A DNA stretch of 35,979 nucleotides from Streptomyces oryzae (lineage in GTDB: Bacteria > Actinomycetota > Actinomycetes > Streptomycetales > Streptomycetaceae), in the NCBI RefSeq assembly GCF_017676365.1, contig NZ_JADKMA010000062.1:1-35979 (forward strand), in the 5' to 3' direction. The number at the start of each line of letters is the position of its first letter. The stretch's first letter is position 1. Below the pieces are notes generated by a model. It ran no database searches and had not been told where the DNA came from. It saw nothing but the letters and a program-made list of their open reading frames with translations. Positions 1 through 7,372 of the stretch are shown in pieces. A program made the position numbers and the translations under genes.

Positions 1-41
1 CGGTCGGGGTACGGGGGTGGGTGCTCACTGGGTACTCACGC

Positions 42-1244
42 TCAGAAGCTCTCGGGCAGCCAGGGCGCGGGTCCTGCGGCCAGCGCGTCCAGCAGGGCGA
101 GGTCGCGTGCGTCGCCCTCGGCCATGCCCAGCCGCGCCGCCTGTCGCAGCGGCAGCCCGCCCGCGTACCAGGCGGCCAGCGTCGCCGAGGGCAGCCGCAC
201 GGTGCGGGCCGAGGGGTGGCTGCCGCGCTGGGCGTGCAGCAGGCCCTCCTCGAAAGTGAGCGCGTAGGGGGCGCTCTTGCCCTGGGGGGAGACGACCTCC
301 AGCCCGACGCCGCCGCGCGGCTGCGGGTCCCAGCCGCGGGCCTCCAGTGCGCGGCGTACGTCGAGCAGCCGCAGCACCCACGGGTACCAGCCGTCCTCGC
401 GTACCGCGTACTGGTCCAGCGCCCACTGCAGGGCGCTGGGGCGGGGCAGCACGGAGCGGCGGAAGCGGATCTCGCGTACCTGGGGCGAGCGGGCGCTGAC
501 GGCGGCGAGCAGCGCGGGCAGCGCTTCCAGCCCGTCGTGCCAGAAGTCGTGGACGACAGCGGCGACGCCCCAGGGCTGGTGCGGTTCGACGGTGACGGTC
601 GCGTATCCGGCCAGGTCTGCCGCGCCCGCTCCCGCGCCTGCCCTGTCGGTGGCCTCCTCGCGGGTGACGCCGAGCGTCAACGCACCCTCGGTGACGCGCT
701 GTTTCCAGCCGTGCCACCAGGCGGGCCTGTGCAGCGGCCCGTTCCAGCCGGGGGCGAGCCGCTGCCGCAGCCGGGCGCAGGCGGCCTCGTCCGGCAGGAC
801 CGTTGCGAGGCCTGGTGCCGGGGACGGGAGTTGGGCGGGATCGAGCGTGTAGCCGGAGGCGACGGCGGCGGCCTCCCAGCCCCAGCGCCGGTACATGCCG
901 GGCGCCGGGGTCCAGGCGCAGGCGAGCACCGCGCCGTGCTCGTGGCGCAGCCGGTCGGTGCCCTCCTCGGTGAGCCGGCGGGCGAGCCCCGCGCCGCGTT
1001 CCCAGGGTGCGACGGCGAGCCAGGCCACGCCGCCGGAGGGGACGGGGCGAGAGCCGAAGTGCTGGGCGAATGGCAGGAAGAGCCCGCCGCCCAGCACCTC
1101 GGCTCCGCGGACGGCCACCGCGGTGACGCCGTGGGCGCGCAGGGTGGCGTGGTCGTAGGGGACCTTGCCGAAGGCGTACCGGGTCTGGGCGAGGTAGCCC
1201 TCGAACTCGGCGTCGCCGGCGGCCGTGCGGACGCGGGTCTCCAT
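42..1244 (-). CDS. Eis-like GNAT N-acetyltransferase with C-terminal SCP2-like domain
   Basis: A 400-residue protein, the usual length for the Eis family of acetyl-CoA-dependent N-acetyltransferases, which acylate amines such as aminoglycosides, polyamines or lysines. The N-terminal GNAT domain carries the acetyl-CoA loop in VAPWERGAGLARRL (about residues 77-90, an R-x-x-G-x-A pattern). A second, degenerate GNAT half follows, and the last ~100 residues (from about VRRALEARGW) look like the sterol-carrier-type domain of Eis proteins, ending in a free carboxylate at Phe. ATG at 1244 is preceded by GGGAGAG at good spacing. It lies 16 bases after the aminotransferase stop, as the last complete gene of the operon. 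The plausible role is acetylation of the amine made by that aminotransferase; the substrate is inferred. Bases 1-41 hold GTG codons that could start a further minus-strand gene running off the window, but too little is visible to call it. Confidence 0.85.
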   Translation of the reverse strand: METRVRTAAGDAEFEGYLAQTRYAFGKVPYDHATLRAHGVTAVAVRGAEVLGGGLFLPFAQHFGSRPVPSGGVAWLAVAPWERGAGLARRLTEEGTDRLRHEHGAVLACAWTPAPGMYRRWGWEAAAVASGYTLDPAQLPSPAPGLATVLPDEAACARLRQRLAPGWNGPLHRPAWWHGWKQRVTEGALTLGVTREEATDRAGAGAGAADLAGYATVTVEPHQPWGVAAVVHDFWHDGLEALPALLAAVSARSPQVREIRFRRSVLPRPSALQWALDQYAVREDGWYPWVLRLLDVRRALEARGWDPQPRGGVGLEVVSPQGKSAPYALTFEEGLLHAQRGSHPSARTVRLPSATLAAWYAGGLPLRQAARLGMAEGDARDLALLDALAAGPAPWLPESF

Positions 1245-1260
1245 CTGTTCGGTCTCTCCC

Positions 1261-2391
1261 TCAGCCGGTGAAGTAGCCGGTGACCGCGTCGCACACGTGG
1301 CCGATCTCCTGGGCGTCCAGATCGGGCCGTATGGGCAGGCAGAGGGTCTGCCTGGACAGCTCCTCCGCGACCGGGCAGGGGTGGCGCAGCGCGGCGGGCC
1401 CGGCGAGCGCGGGCTGGTGCGGCAGCGGCACGGGGTAGCGGACGACGGCGTCGACGCCGGAGGCGGTCAGGTGCTTCAGCAGCCCGTCGCGGGCCTGTTC
1501 GGTCTCGGTGCGGACCTGGAAGAGGTGGTAGACGTGCTCGCCGTCCTCGCCGGGCTGCTGGAAGCGGAGCGGCAGTCCGGCCAGCCGCTCGCGGTAGGTG
1601 GCGGCCGCCTCGGCGCGCCGGGCGTTCCAGGCGTCCAGCCGGTCGAGCTTGTGCAGCAGGACGAGGGCCTGGAGGGTGTCGAGGCGGGAGTTGTAGCCCA
1701 GGATCTCGTGCTGGTTCTGCCGCGGCTGGCCGAAGTGCCGCAGCAGCCGCAGTCGTTCGGCCAGCTCGCCGTCCTGGACGCTGATCGCCCCGGCGTCCCC
1801 GGCGGCCGCCAGGTTCTTCGACGGCGCGAAGCTCCAGCAGCCGGCGGCGGTTGCGGTGCCGACGCGTACGCCGTGGCTGCGGGCGCCGATGGCCTGGGCG
1901 CAGTCCTCCAGCAGGGTGACTCCGGCGTCGGCTGCCAGGCGCCGGGCGCGGGGCACGTCCGCCGCCTTGCCGAACATGTGGACGAGGATGACGGCGCGGG
2001 TGCGCTCGGTGAACGCGTCCTGGAGCTGGTCGAGGTCCATCAGGAAGTCGTCGTCGCGGCAGTCCACATAGACGGGCGTGGCGCCGCGCCGGGCGACGGC
2101 CTGCGCGGTGGCGTGGAAGGAGTTGGCGACGGTGACGACCTCGTCGCCCGGGCCGATGCCGAGCGCGTCGAGGGCGAGGATCAGCGCGTCCGTACCGGAG
2201 TTGACGCCGATGGTGTGGGCAGCGCCCAGATAGCCGGCCAGCCGCTCCTCGAACTCGGCGACCTCCTCGCCCAGCACATAGCCGCCGCGCAGCAGCAGCT
2301 CCTCGATGCGGCCCAGCAGCTCCCGCTCCCCGCCCTCGAACTGGGCGGGGTAGCGGTACTTGGGAACGCGGAAATCGCCGGAGCCGCCCAT
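1261..2391 (-). CDS. DegT/DnrJ/EryC1/StrS family PLP-dependent sugar aminotransferase
   Basis: A 376-residue fold-type-I aminotransferase of the family that transfers an amino group, usually from glutamate, to keto-sugars (nucleotide-linked or free). Seen: the substrate/PLP region NSGTDALILAL (64-74), EDCAQAIGA with the pyridine-contacting Asp at 163, and SFAPSKNLAAAGDAG with the Schiff-base Lys at 192. Length and motif order match the family. The ATG overlaps the cupin stop by one base (TGATG), so translation is probably coupled. The nearby aldolase-like, isomerase-like and acetyltransferase genes suggest an acetylated amino-sugar or aminocyclitol-like product. The keto substrate is not identifiable from sequence. 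Confidence 0.92.
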   Translation of the reverse strand: MGGSGDFRVPKYRYPAQFEGGERELLGRIEELLLRGGYVLGEEVAEFEERLAGYLGAAHTIGVNSGTDALILALDALGIGPGDEVVTVANSFHATAQAVARRGATPVYVDCRDDDFLMDLDQLQDAFTERTRAVILVHMFGKAADVPRARRLAADAGVTLLEDCAQAIGARSHGVRVGTATAAGCWSFAPSKNLAAAGDAGAISVQDGELAERLRLLRHFGQPRQNQHEILGYNSRLDTLQALVLLHKLDRLDAWNARRAEAAATYRERLAGLPLRFQQPGEDGEHVYHLFQVRTETEQARDGLLKHLTASGVDAVVRYPVPLPHQPALAGPAALRHPCPVAEELSRQTLCLPIRPDLDAQEIGHVCDAVTGYFTG

Positions 2392-2936
2392 CAGCGCTCG
2401 CCGCGCCCGGGGTGCTGCCCGGGGTGCTCGGCGTGTTCCGCTTCGACTCGGCCGTCTCCACGCCCGTAGTCGTCCTCCAGGCGGACGTTGTCAGAGCCGT
2501 CGTCGTAGGTGGAGACCTCCACCAGCACGATGTCGGTGACGCCCTCCACCCGGTGCACGGCCCCGGGGTCCACGTGCGCCAGCGTCCCGGCGGGCATCGG
2601 GAGTTGGAGCGTCTCACCGTCGCGGGACGCGCGGTAGTGCATCACCGCTTCGCCCTCCAGGATGAAGTAGCTCTCCCGCTTGTGCTCGTGGTACTGGAGG
2701 GAGGTGCGGTGGCCCGCCTTGATGCGGATGAACTTGAAGCCGTACGGGCCGTCCGGCTCCTCCTCGTGCAGCCAGCGCTCCTGGCCCCACAGCTTGACGA
2801 CCTTCTTGGTGTCGGCGAACTCGATGACCCGTACGCCGGGGGCCACTTCGCGGGCCGGACGAGCCTCGTGGGCGCCGGTGTCGCCCTCGGGCTCGCTGAT
2901 GGCGGTGAAGCCGGCTTCGGTCGCGGGGCTGCCCAT
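2391..2936 (-). CDS. Cupin, phosphomannose-isomerase (type II, ManC C-terminal)-like
   Basis: A ~181-residue single-domain cupin. The core resembles the C-terminal isomerase domain of bifunctional mannose-6-phosphate isomerase/GDP-mannose pyrophosphorylase. Seen: IKAGHRTSLQYHEHKRESYFILEGE with the H-x-H...E metal site, a distal HRVEGVTD giving the fourth ligand, and the family signature VRLEDDYGRGDG. The charged His/Glu-rich tail is not conserved. I chose ATG 2936 because GGAAGGA sits six bases upstream. An ATG at 2951 in the same frame adds five residues but has no clear Shine-Dalgarno. Likely role: metal-dependent isomerisation or epimerisation of a sugar or sugar phosphate feeding the aminotransferase. 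A non-isomerase cupin function cannot be excluded. Confidence 0.82.
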   Translation of the reverse strand: MGSPATEAGFTAISEPEGDTGAHEARPAREVAPGVRVIEFADTKKVVKLWGQERWLHEEEPDGPYGFKFIRIKAGHRTSLQYHEHKRESYFILEGEAVMHYRASRDGETLQLPMPAGTLAHVDPGAVHRVEGVTDIVLVEVSTYDDGSDNVRLEDDYGRGDGRVEAEHAEHPGQHPGRGER

Positions 2937-2991
2937 GTGCGGTCCTTCCATGAGGGAGTGGTGCTCGGGGTGGCGGCGGGGAGTTCGGGGG

Positions 2992-3918
2992 CTAGCGCGA
3001 GGCGATGTGTACCGGGGCCTGGACGCCGCGGTCGCGGACGACGGGGAAGAACACCTCGGGCGGCCAGGTCAGCAGGTGCCAGACGATGCCGGCGACCGAG
3101 CGGTTGTACGGCCAGTCGGCGGGGTCGGTCATGCCCCAGCGCGAGAACGCGGTCAGCAGCACCGGATCTGCCGGTACCCAGTCGCCGTCCAGCTCGAACT
3201 CCACCCAGTGGTGCAGGGTGGTGTACGGCGGAGCGACCAGCAGCCCGGCCCCGTGCCGTGCCCTGATGCCACGCCGCTCGGCCTCCCGCAGCAGCAGCCG
3301 GGTGGGGATGAGGCAGTTGGCCAGCCGGGTCTCGCGGGAGAAGCCCTCGTCCTCGATCACGCCGTCGGGCAGTACGTACAGCTCCCAGTCGGCGACCAGG
3401 GACAGCAGGTCGGAGCGGTCCTCGTCGAACACCAGGCTGTTGGAGGGCAGTTGGGCCCGTACGGAGAAGACGCCGGGTGCGGTCTCCCGCAGGCTCCCGG
3501 GCTCGCTGTGCCGGTTCAGCCCGGGGATGGTTGCGAACGTGCACTCACCGGTGTGGCCCGGCTCGGCGCAGTCGGCACGCAGCTCAAGCGCGTGGAGGTG
3601 CTGCTCGCCCTTGCGGGCCACCTCGTCCATGGACCGGGCCTTGCGGGTGAGGGCCTGGAAGTAGGGCGAGGGCAGGTTCAGATAGGTGCTGATGTTGTGC
3701 AGGTCCGTGCGTTCGAAGCGGCGCTGCTCCCCCTCGCCCCGGTGCGGCAGCCCGTGGTCGAGGAGGGCTTCGAGCAGCGCGGGGCCGATGGCCCAGGTCT
3801 GTTCGGCGAAGGCGGCGTCCTTGGCGAACGTACGGTGCTCGTCGGGGACGCGCAGGATGCGGTCCACCGCTTCCTGGAGCGTGCCGGGTGCGTATACGTC
3901 GGTCACGGGCGCGCTCAC
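2992..3918 (-). CDS. Transglutaminase-fold (papain-like) protein
   Basis: A 308-residue protein. The C-terminal half has a transglutaminase-like core: ANCLIPTRLLL with Cys 202, TLHHWVEFELDG with His 236/237, and DWVPADPVL with Asp 251, in the Cys-His-Asp order of the catalytic triad. Residues 1-190 match nothing I recognise; they include two Cys-containing segments (RADCAEPGHTGEC). There is no signal peptide, so it should be cytoplasmic. The start is GTG 3918 because it forms a GTGA overlap with the upstream gene; much longer readings of this frame are out-of-phase translation of that gene. Known activities of the fold are peptidase, protein crosslinking and amide-bond synthesis. In a sugar-modification operon, amide formation or hydrolysis is my inference. 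Confidence 0.78.
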   Translation of the reverse strand: MSAPVTDVYAPGTLQEAVDRILRVPDEHRTFAKDAAFAEQTWAIGPALLEALLDHGLPHRGEGEQRRFERTDLHNISTYLNLPSPYFQALTRKARSMDEVARKGEQHLHALELRADCAEPGHTGECTFATIPGLNRHSEPGSLRETAPGVFSVRAQLPSNSLVFDEDRSDLLSLVADWELYVLPDGVIEDEGFSRETRLANCLIPTRLLLREAERRGIRARHGAGLLVAPPYTTLHHWVEFELDGDWVPADPVLLTAFSRWGMTDPADWPYNRSVAGIVWHLLTWPPEVFFPVVRDRGVQAPVHIASR

Positions 3919-5093
3919 CGTACCGCCTCGGCGGTCAGCGCGGCGGCCGGTGCATCCGCCGGCTGCGCGGTGTGCCCGGCGGCCTGCGTCACGGCCCGCA
4001 GCGCGGACTCGATGCGTTCGGCGACCGCCTCCTGGAGGATCGCGTCCAGCGGCGGTCTGCCCCGGGTGGCGAGGGCGAGTGCGGCCTCCTCCCGGATGCG
4101 CAGCCCCTCGTCTGTGCGGAAGACGTAGTGCCCGGCGATGACGGCGCGTTCGACGTCGGTTGCGGTGGTCGGGTCCAGCATCCACTTGCGCCACTTGCCG
4201 CTGTCGTAGGCGAGCCGCAGGAAGTCCTCCTTGGCCTCGGTCAGCGCCATCTCGTCCAGGACACGCAGCAGGGCGCGGGTCTCGGCCACCCCGTACTCCG
4301 GTGCGACGTTGAACGCGTCCACACCGGCCCGCAGCAGCAGCGCCGTCTCCTCGGTGGTGAGGTAGTCGCAGTTGTGCGCCTTGAGCAGGACACCTTCCTG
4401 GTGGCAGGTGGCGGCCAGGGTGGAGACCTGGCGCAGCGTCTCGTCGCGCGCGTGCGGCTCGTGGAAGCGGCCGACGTTGCGCAGCTCGGCGACCTTGGTG
4501 CCGGTCTGTGCCACGACGTAGCGCGGACGGGGCGCGCCGGCCGCGTCGATGCCTTCGAGCACCAGCCGGAGGGCGGCCTTGAACTCGTCGGGATCGTTGG
4601 TGGACACGTCCTGCGGTTCGAAGCCGATCTCGTAGGCGACCTCGGCACCGCGCGCTGTGGCCTCGGCGTGGCAGCGCGCGTACAGCTCCACCAGCCGGGT
4701 GGCCGCGGTCTGCGCGGGTACGGGCCCGGTTCCGGGGCGGCCCTCGGAGGTGTCGATGTGCAGCAGCCCGAACCCGGCGTCGAGGTCGGCGGTGAAGGAG
4801 CGCATGCACGAGTCCAGCGCCTCGGTGGGCTCGGTGACGCCGGCCTCGGCGGTGTGCATCCAGGGGCCGCCGTGGTCCCGGCACAGCAGCGTCAGCCCGT
4901 CCGGGTCGCGCTCGGCGACGTAGTCGGCGAACTCCTGGGTGGTCCAGCCCAGATAGCCGCCGCCGAACTCGGCGGCGTCCACCTGGCGGCGGCTGGGGAT
5001 GAGCATGAGCGGAGTGCGGGTGCGCCGGGCGACGGCGAGGGCCGCGTCGACGGTACAGCGTGAGACCGGGCCGATGCCGACCACAGGTTCCAT
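3915..5093 (-). CDS. GatZ/KbaZ-like (class II tagatose-bisphosphate aldolase non-catalytic subunit family) protein
   Basis: A 392-residue TIM-barrel protein related to the GatZ/KbaZ subunit of tagatose-1,6-bisphosphate aldolase. Seen: CRDHGGPW (71-78, the counterpart of the GDHLGP segment), KAHNCDYLTTEE (238-249) and FNVAPEYGVAETRALL (261-276), all family landmarks. The EIGFEPQDVSTNDPDEF stretch differs from the usual GTEVP segment, so substrate use may differ. No GatY/KbaY catalytic partner is visible. ATG 5093 follows a clear AGGGGAAG. It ends in a GTGA overlap with the transglutaminase-like gene and lies 35 bases after the glycosyltransferase. A role in sugar-phosphate carbon-chain chemistry is inferred from family and neighbours only. 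Confidence 0.8.
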   Translation of the reverse strand: MEPVVGIGPVSRCTVDAALAVARRTRTPLMLIPSRRQVDAAEFGGGYLGWTTQEFADYVAERDPDGLTLLCRDHGGPWMHTAEAGVTEPTEALDSCMRSFTADLDAGFGLLHIDTSEGRPGTGPVPAQTAATRLVELYARCHAEATARGAEVAYEIGFEPQDVSTNDPDEFKAALRLVLEGIDAAGAPRPRYVVAQTGTKVAELRNVGRFHEPHARDETLRQVSTLAATCHQEGVLLKAHNCDYLTTEETALLLRAGVDAFNVAPEYGVAETRALLRVLDEMALTEAKEDFLRLAYDSGKWRKWMLDPTTATDVERAVIAGHYVFRTDEGLRIREEAALALATRGRPPLDAILQEAVAERIESALRAVTQAAGHTAQPADAPAAALTAEAVR

Positions 5094-5128
5094 GGGTGTC
5101 TTCCCCTGTTTCTCGAGGGTTTTCGCGC

Positions 5129-6370
5129 TCAACGCGGCTGCTGGGGCGGCTGGGAGTGCTGGGAGGGGGACTGCGCGAACTTGGCGAGGTCGCCGATCTC
5201 CGAGTCGGGCGGCCAGGTGCACCAGGGGAACGTCTCGTAGGCTCCGGCCCCCGCGCCTTCGGCGTCGTACCAGTCGGTGGCGCGCGGATGGTGCAGGTGC
5301 ACCATGCGGTCGCGGTACCGGTCGAGGCCGCCGTGCAGATCGGCCCGCCAGGTGAAGTCGTTGTCGGCGCCGCCCCAGCCGGCGGTGAACCGTTCGTCGT
5401 AGCCGCCGATCCGGCTGAAGAGGCTCTCCCGCAGCCATACGCAGGCCCCCGGGGTGCGGCGCAGGAAGACCCCGCGCAGCGCGTCCCTGTCCACGGCCGA
5501 GCGCCCTTCGAGGCAGCGTTCGGTGACGGCCTGGTGGCTGGAGGCCGCGTCCAGGTACAGCATGTCCTCGAACGGCCAGTGTGCCTGGGTGCCCGGCACC
5601 CGGAACCGTTCGACTGCGCGCTCCACGAAACCCCGGTCGACCAGGATGTCGGCTTCCAGTACGCAGATCAGCTCGGCGGGCCGGGCGCCGTGCACCACGC
5701 CCGCGTTGATGGTCCACGAGTAGTTGAACGGGCCATCGTTCTCCGCGAACAGATAGGTGTCGCACCAGGGCGCGTACACACTCTCCCAGCGCGGCCGGGA
5801 GTCGGCCTCCACCACGACGACGCGGTAGCGGTCCCGCGGATGGCTCTGGTCGTTGAGCGCGTGCAGCACCGCGGCCAGGTTGCGGGTGCGGTCCCCCTCC
5901 TCGCCGCGCTCCCGGAACGGGATCACCAGCGCCGCGTCCACCGGCCCCTTCGGCTTTGCAGGGGGCCGCGAGGTGCGAAGGATCTCCTCCGCTGCCGGGG
6001 TGCCGAGCCCGGCGGGCCGCTCGGTGCCGGTCTGCATCCGGAGCCGGGAGCGGGTCTCGGCCTCCCAGACGAGGGCCGCGAGACGCTCGGTCCCCGGCTC
6101 GCCGGCGGCGCGGGTGAGCCGGTCGTCCAGCAGCGCCGTCAGCCGACGGCAGGCCGTGATGTCGGCGGGGTCCTTGCCGACGGTCTCGGCCAGCGTGCGG
6201 ATGCTGTCGTCGGGCAGGGCCAGCACGGCGTCGGTGACCGCCCGGTGTGCGTCGCGGGACCAGACCCAGAAGCCGGGGGCGGCGGACTGCGCGAACGGAT
6301 CGGCGACGAGGGCCACACTGCTCACGGCGGCGTCCGCGAGGGTTGCGGCGTCCTGGTGCCTCCAGCTCAT
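5129..6370 (-). CDS. Family 2 glycosyltransferase with a galactosyltransferase-type acceptor motif
   Basis: First gene of the minus-strand operon, 413 residues from ATG 6370, which has AGAGGA about ten bases upstream; longer starts add poorly coding-like sequence. A GT-A catalytic domain begins near residue 143 (VDAALVIPFRERGE), with VVVVEAD (184-190), the DxD-equivalent VLEADIL (237-243) and the C-terminal IGGYDERFTAGWGGADNDF (321-339), typical of GT2/GT27-like enzymes. Residues 1-140 form a helical, Ala/Arg-rich domain I do not recognise. The C-terminus is Ser/Gln/Pro-rich. There are no membrane segments. It probably transfers a sugar from a nucleotide donor onto the product of this operon; donor and acceptor are unknown. 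Confidence 0.88.
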   Translation of the reverse strand: MSWRHQDAATLADAAVSSVALVADPFAQSAAPGFWVWSRDAHRAVTDAVLALPDDSIRTLAETVGKDPADITACRRLTALLDDRLTRAAGEPGTERLAALVWEAETRSRLRMQTGTERPAGLGTPAAEEILRTSRPPAKPKGPVDAALVIPFRERGEEGDRTRNLAAVLHALNDQSHPRDRYRVVVVEADSRPRWESVYAPWCDTYLFAENDGPFNYSWTINAGVVHGARPAELICVLEADILVDRGFVERAVERFRVPGTQAHWPFEDMLYLDAASSHQAVTERCLEGRSAVDRDALRGVFLRRTPGACVWLRESLFSRIGGYDERFTAGWGGADNDFTWRADLHGGLDRYRDRMVHLHHPRATDWYDAEGAGAGAYETFPWCTWPPDSEIGDLAKFAQSPSQHSQPPQQPR

Positions 6371-6599
6371 CCGGGCAGTCCTCTCGACGGGGGCGACCTT
6401 CGGTCCGCCGCAACGGAGAGCGCCGCAGACGGCGGGAGTCCGGCGGTCATTCGACGGCCGTAACCAGGGCGTTCGGCTCAGCCGCGGGCTCATCCTGCTC
6501 CGGGCCCGGGGCCGCCGACAGCCTCGGATGTCCGCCCGGACTGAGCTGGAAGGACCGGGCTAGCCGATCGGGTAGCCCTGGTGATCAGGGCATGGACAT
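6371..6599. other. Intergenic region before the minus-strand operon
   Basis: Between the glycosyltransferase start and the hairpins after the regulator gene. This should hold the promoter of the 42-6370 operon. I see small GC-rich hairpins (for example CCCTG...CAGGG at about 6577-6591) and a CTAG, but no convincing -35/-10 pair and no gene. Reading frames crossing it lack coding character. Confidence 0.4.
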
Positions 6600-6641
6600 G
6601 CCGAACGGCCGGGCAGGGTCGGCCGTTCGGCCTGCCCGGCC
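6600..6641 (-). terminator. Two interleaved perfect inverted repeats after the LuxR-type gene
   Basis: Arm A at 6600-6610 (gccgaacggcc) pairs perfectly with A' at 6621-6631 (ggccgttcggc). Arm B at 6607-6617 (ggccgggcagg) pairs perfectly with B' at 6631-6641 (cctgcccggcc). A and B share four bases and the order is A-B-A'-B', so the two 11-bp stems cannot form fully together: they are alternatives or make a pseudoknot. The element lies 51 bases past the regulator stop, so a terminator role is likely. No U-tract is present, as is usual in streptomycetes. Confidence 0.65.
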
Positions 6642-6691
6642 ACGGGTATCCGGTTCCGCTCCGCCGTCATCCGCCCACTGGCGTGCCGGTT

Positions 6692-7372
6692 TCAGTCGAT
6701 GAGGCCCAGCTTGATCGCGGCCACCACCGCAGCGGTCCGGTTGGCGACCCCGAGCTTCAGCAGCACGCTGCTCACCAGCCGTTTGACGCCGTGCTCGGAG
6801 ATCCGCAGATGGCGGGCGATCTGCTTGTTGCTGAGCCCGGCCACCAGATGGGCGAGCACTTCGTGCTCGCGCGCCGTCAGCCGCACCGTGCGGGCCGGGA
6901 GCACGTGCGCGGACTCGCCGGCGTGGCTGAGCAGTTGCCGGCCCAGCCGCAGCGGCATCGGCATCTCGTCGGCGGCGAGCTGCCGCAGCGCCCGGTCCAG
7001 GGCCGCCGCGGTCAGCTCCTCGCGCAGCAGATAGCCGTCGGCCGGCAGCCGGGCGAGCGCCGCGTCGGACTCGGCGTCGGCGGGATCGAGCAGGACGAGG
7101 GTACGCAGCCCCGGCTGGGTGTGCCGCAGCCGGCTCGGCGAGCCCGCGGCGCTGTTGGCGCTGGACAGGATGAGCACATGGAACCCGTTGTCGGCCAACG
7201 CCCGCTCCAGGGCCGCGGGGTGCGTGAACTGTTCGGCGCGCTCGACGGTCGCCAGGCCGGGCAGCATTGCCTGGAGCCCGAGGCGGAGGAGTTCGGCCTC
7301 GACGTGGACGGCGACGGCCAGCCGGGCCTCGGTGCGATCGCTGGTATCCGGCTTGTCCTGGATCTCGGTCAT
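6692..7372 (-). CDS. LuxR/NarL-type transcriptional regulator with degenerate receiver domain
   Basis: A 226-residue regulator from ATG 7372. Residues 163-226 form a clear LuxR-type helix-turn-helix (LTAREHEVLAHLVAGLSNKQIARHLRIS...). Residues 14-135 have the layout of a response-regulator receiver, but the phosphorylation pocket is missing: the acidic pair after strand 1 is replaced (LAVAVHVEAEL), the acceptor Asp position is Ser (HVLILSSAN, about 70), the Thr/Ser switch is gone (TLVLLDP) and the Lys is Arg (GYLLREEL). It therefore probably acts without a histidine kinase, as other atypical streptomycete response regulators do. The start lacks a strong Shine-Dalgarno; a longer in-frame start at 7630 adds sequence without domain character. 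It is divergent from the exopolysaccharide genes and is the likely local regulator. Confidence 0.83.
   Translation of the reverse strand: MTEIQDKPDTSDRTEARLAVAVHVEAELLRLGLQAMLPGLATVERAEQFTHPAALERALADNGFHVLILSSANSAAGSPSRLRHTQPGLRTLVLLDPADAESDAALARLPADGYLLREELTAAALDRALRQLAADEMPMPLRLGRQLLSHAGESAHVLPARTVRLTAREHEVLAHLVAGLSNKQIARHLRISEHGVKRLVSSVLLKLGVANRTAAVVAAIKLGLID

Noticed and set aside
677..2617. 646-codon open frame on the minus strand
   Set aside because: Arg/Pro/Ala-rich shadow of the acetyltransferase and aminotransferase genes in another frame, with no domain and no start signal.
3888..6463. Long plus-strand frames opposite the aldolase-like and glycosyltransferase genes
   Set aside because: Antisense open frames caused by high GC. 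The minus-strand proteins have clear motifs and these do not.
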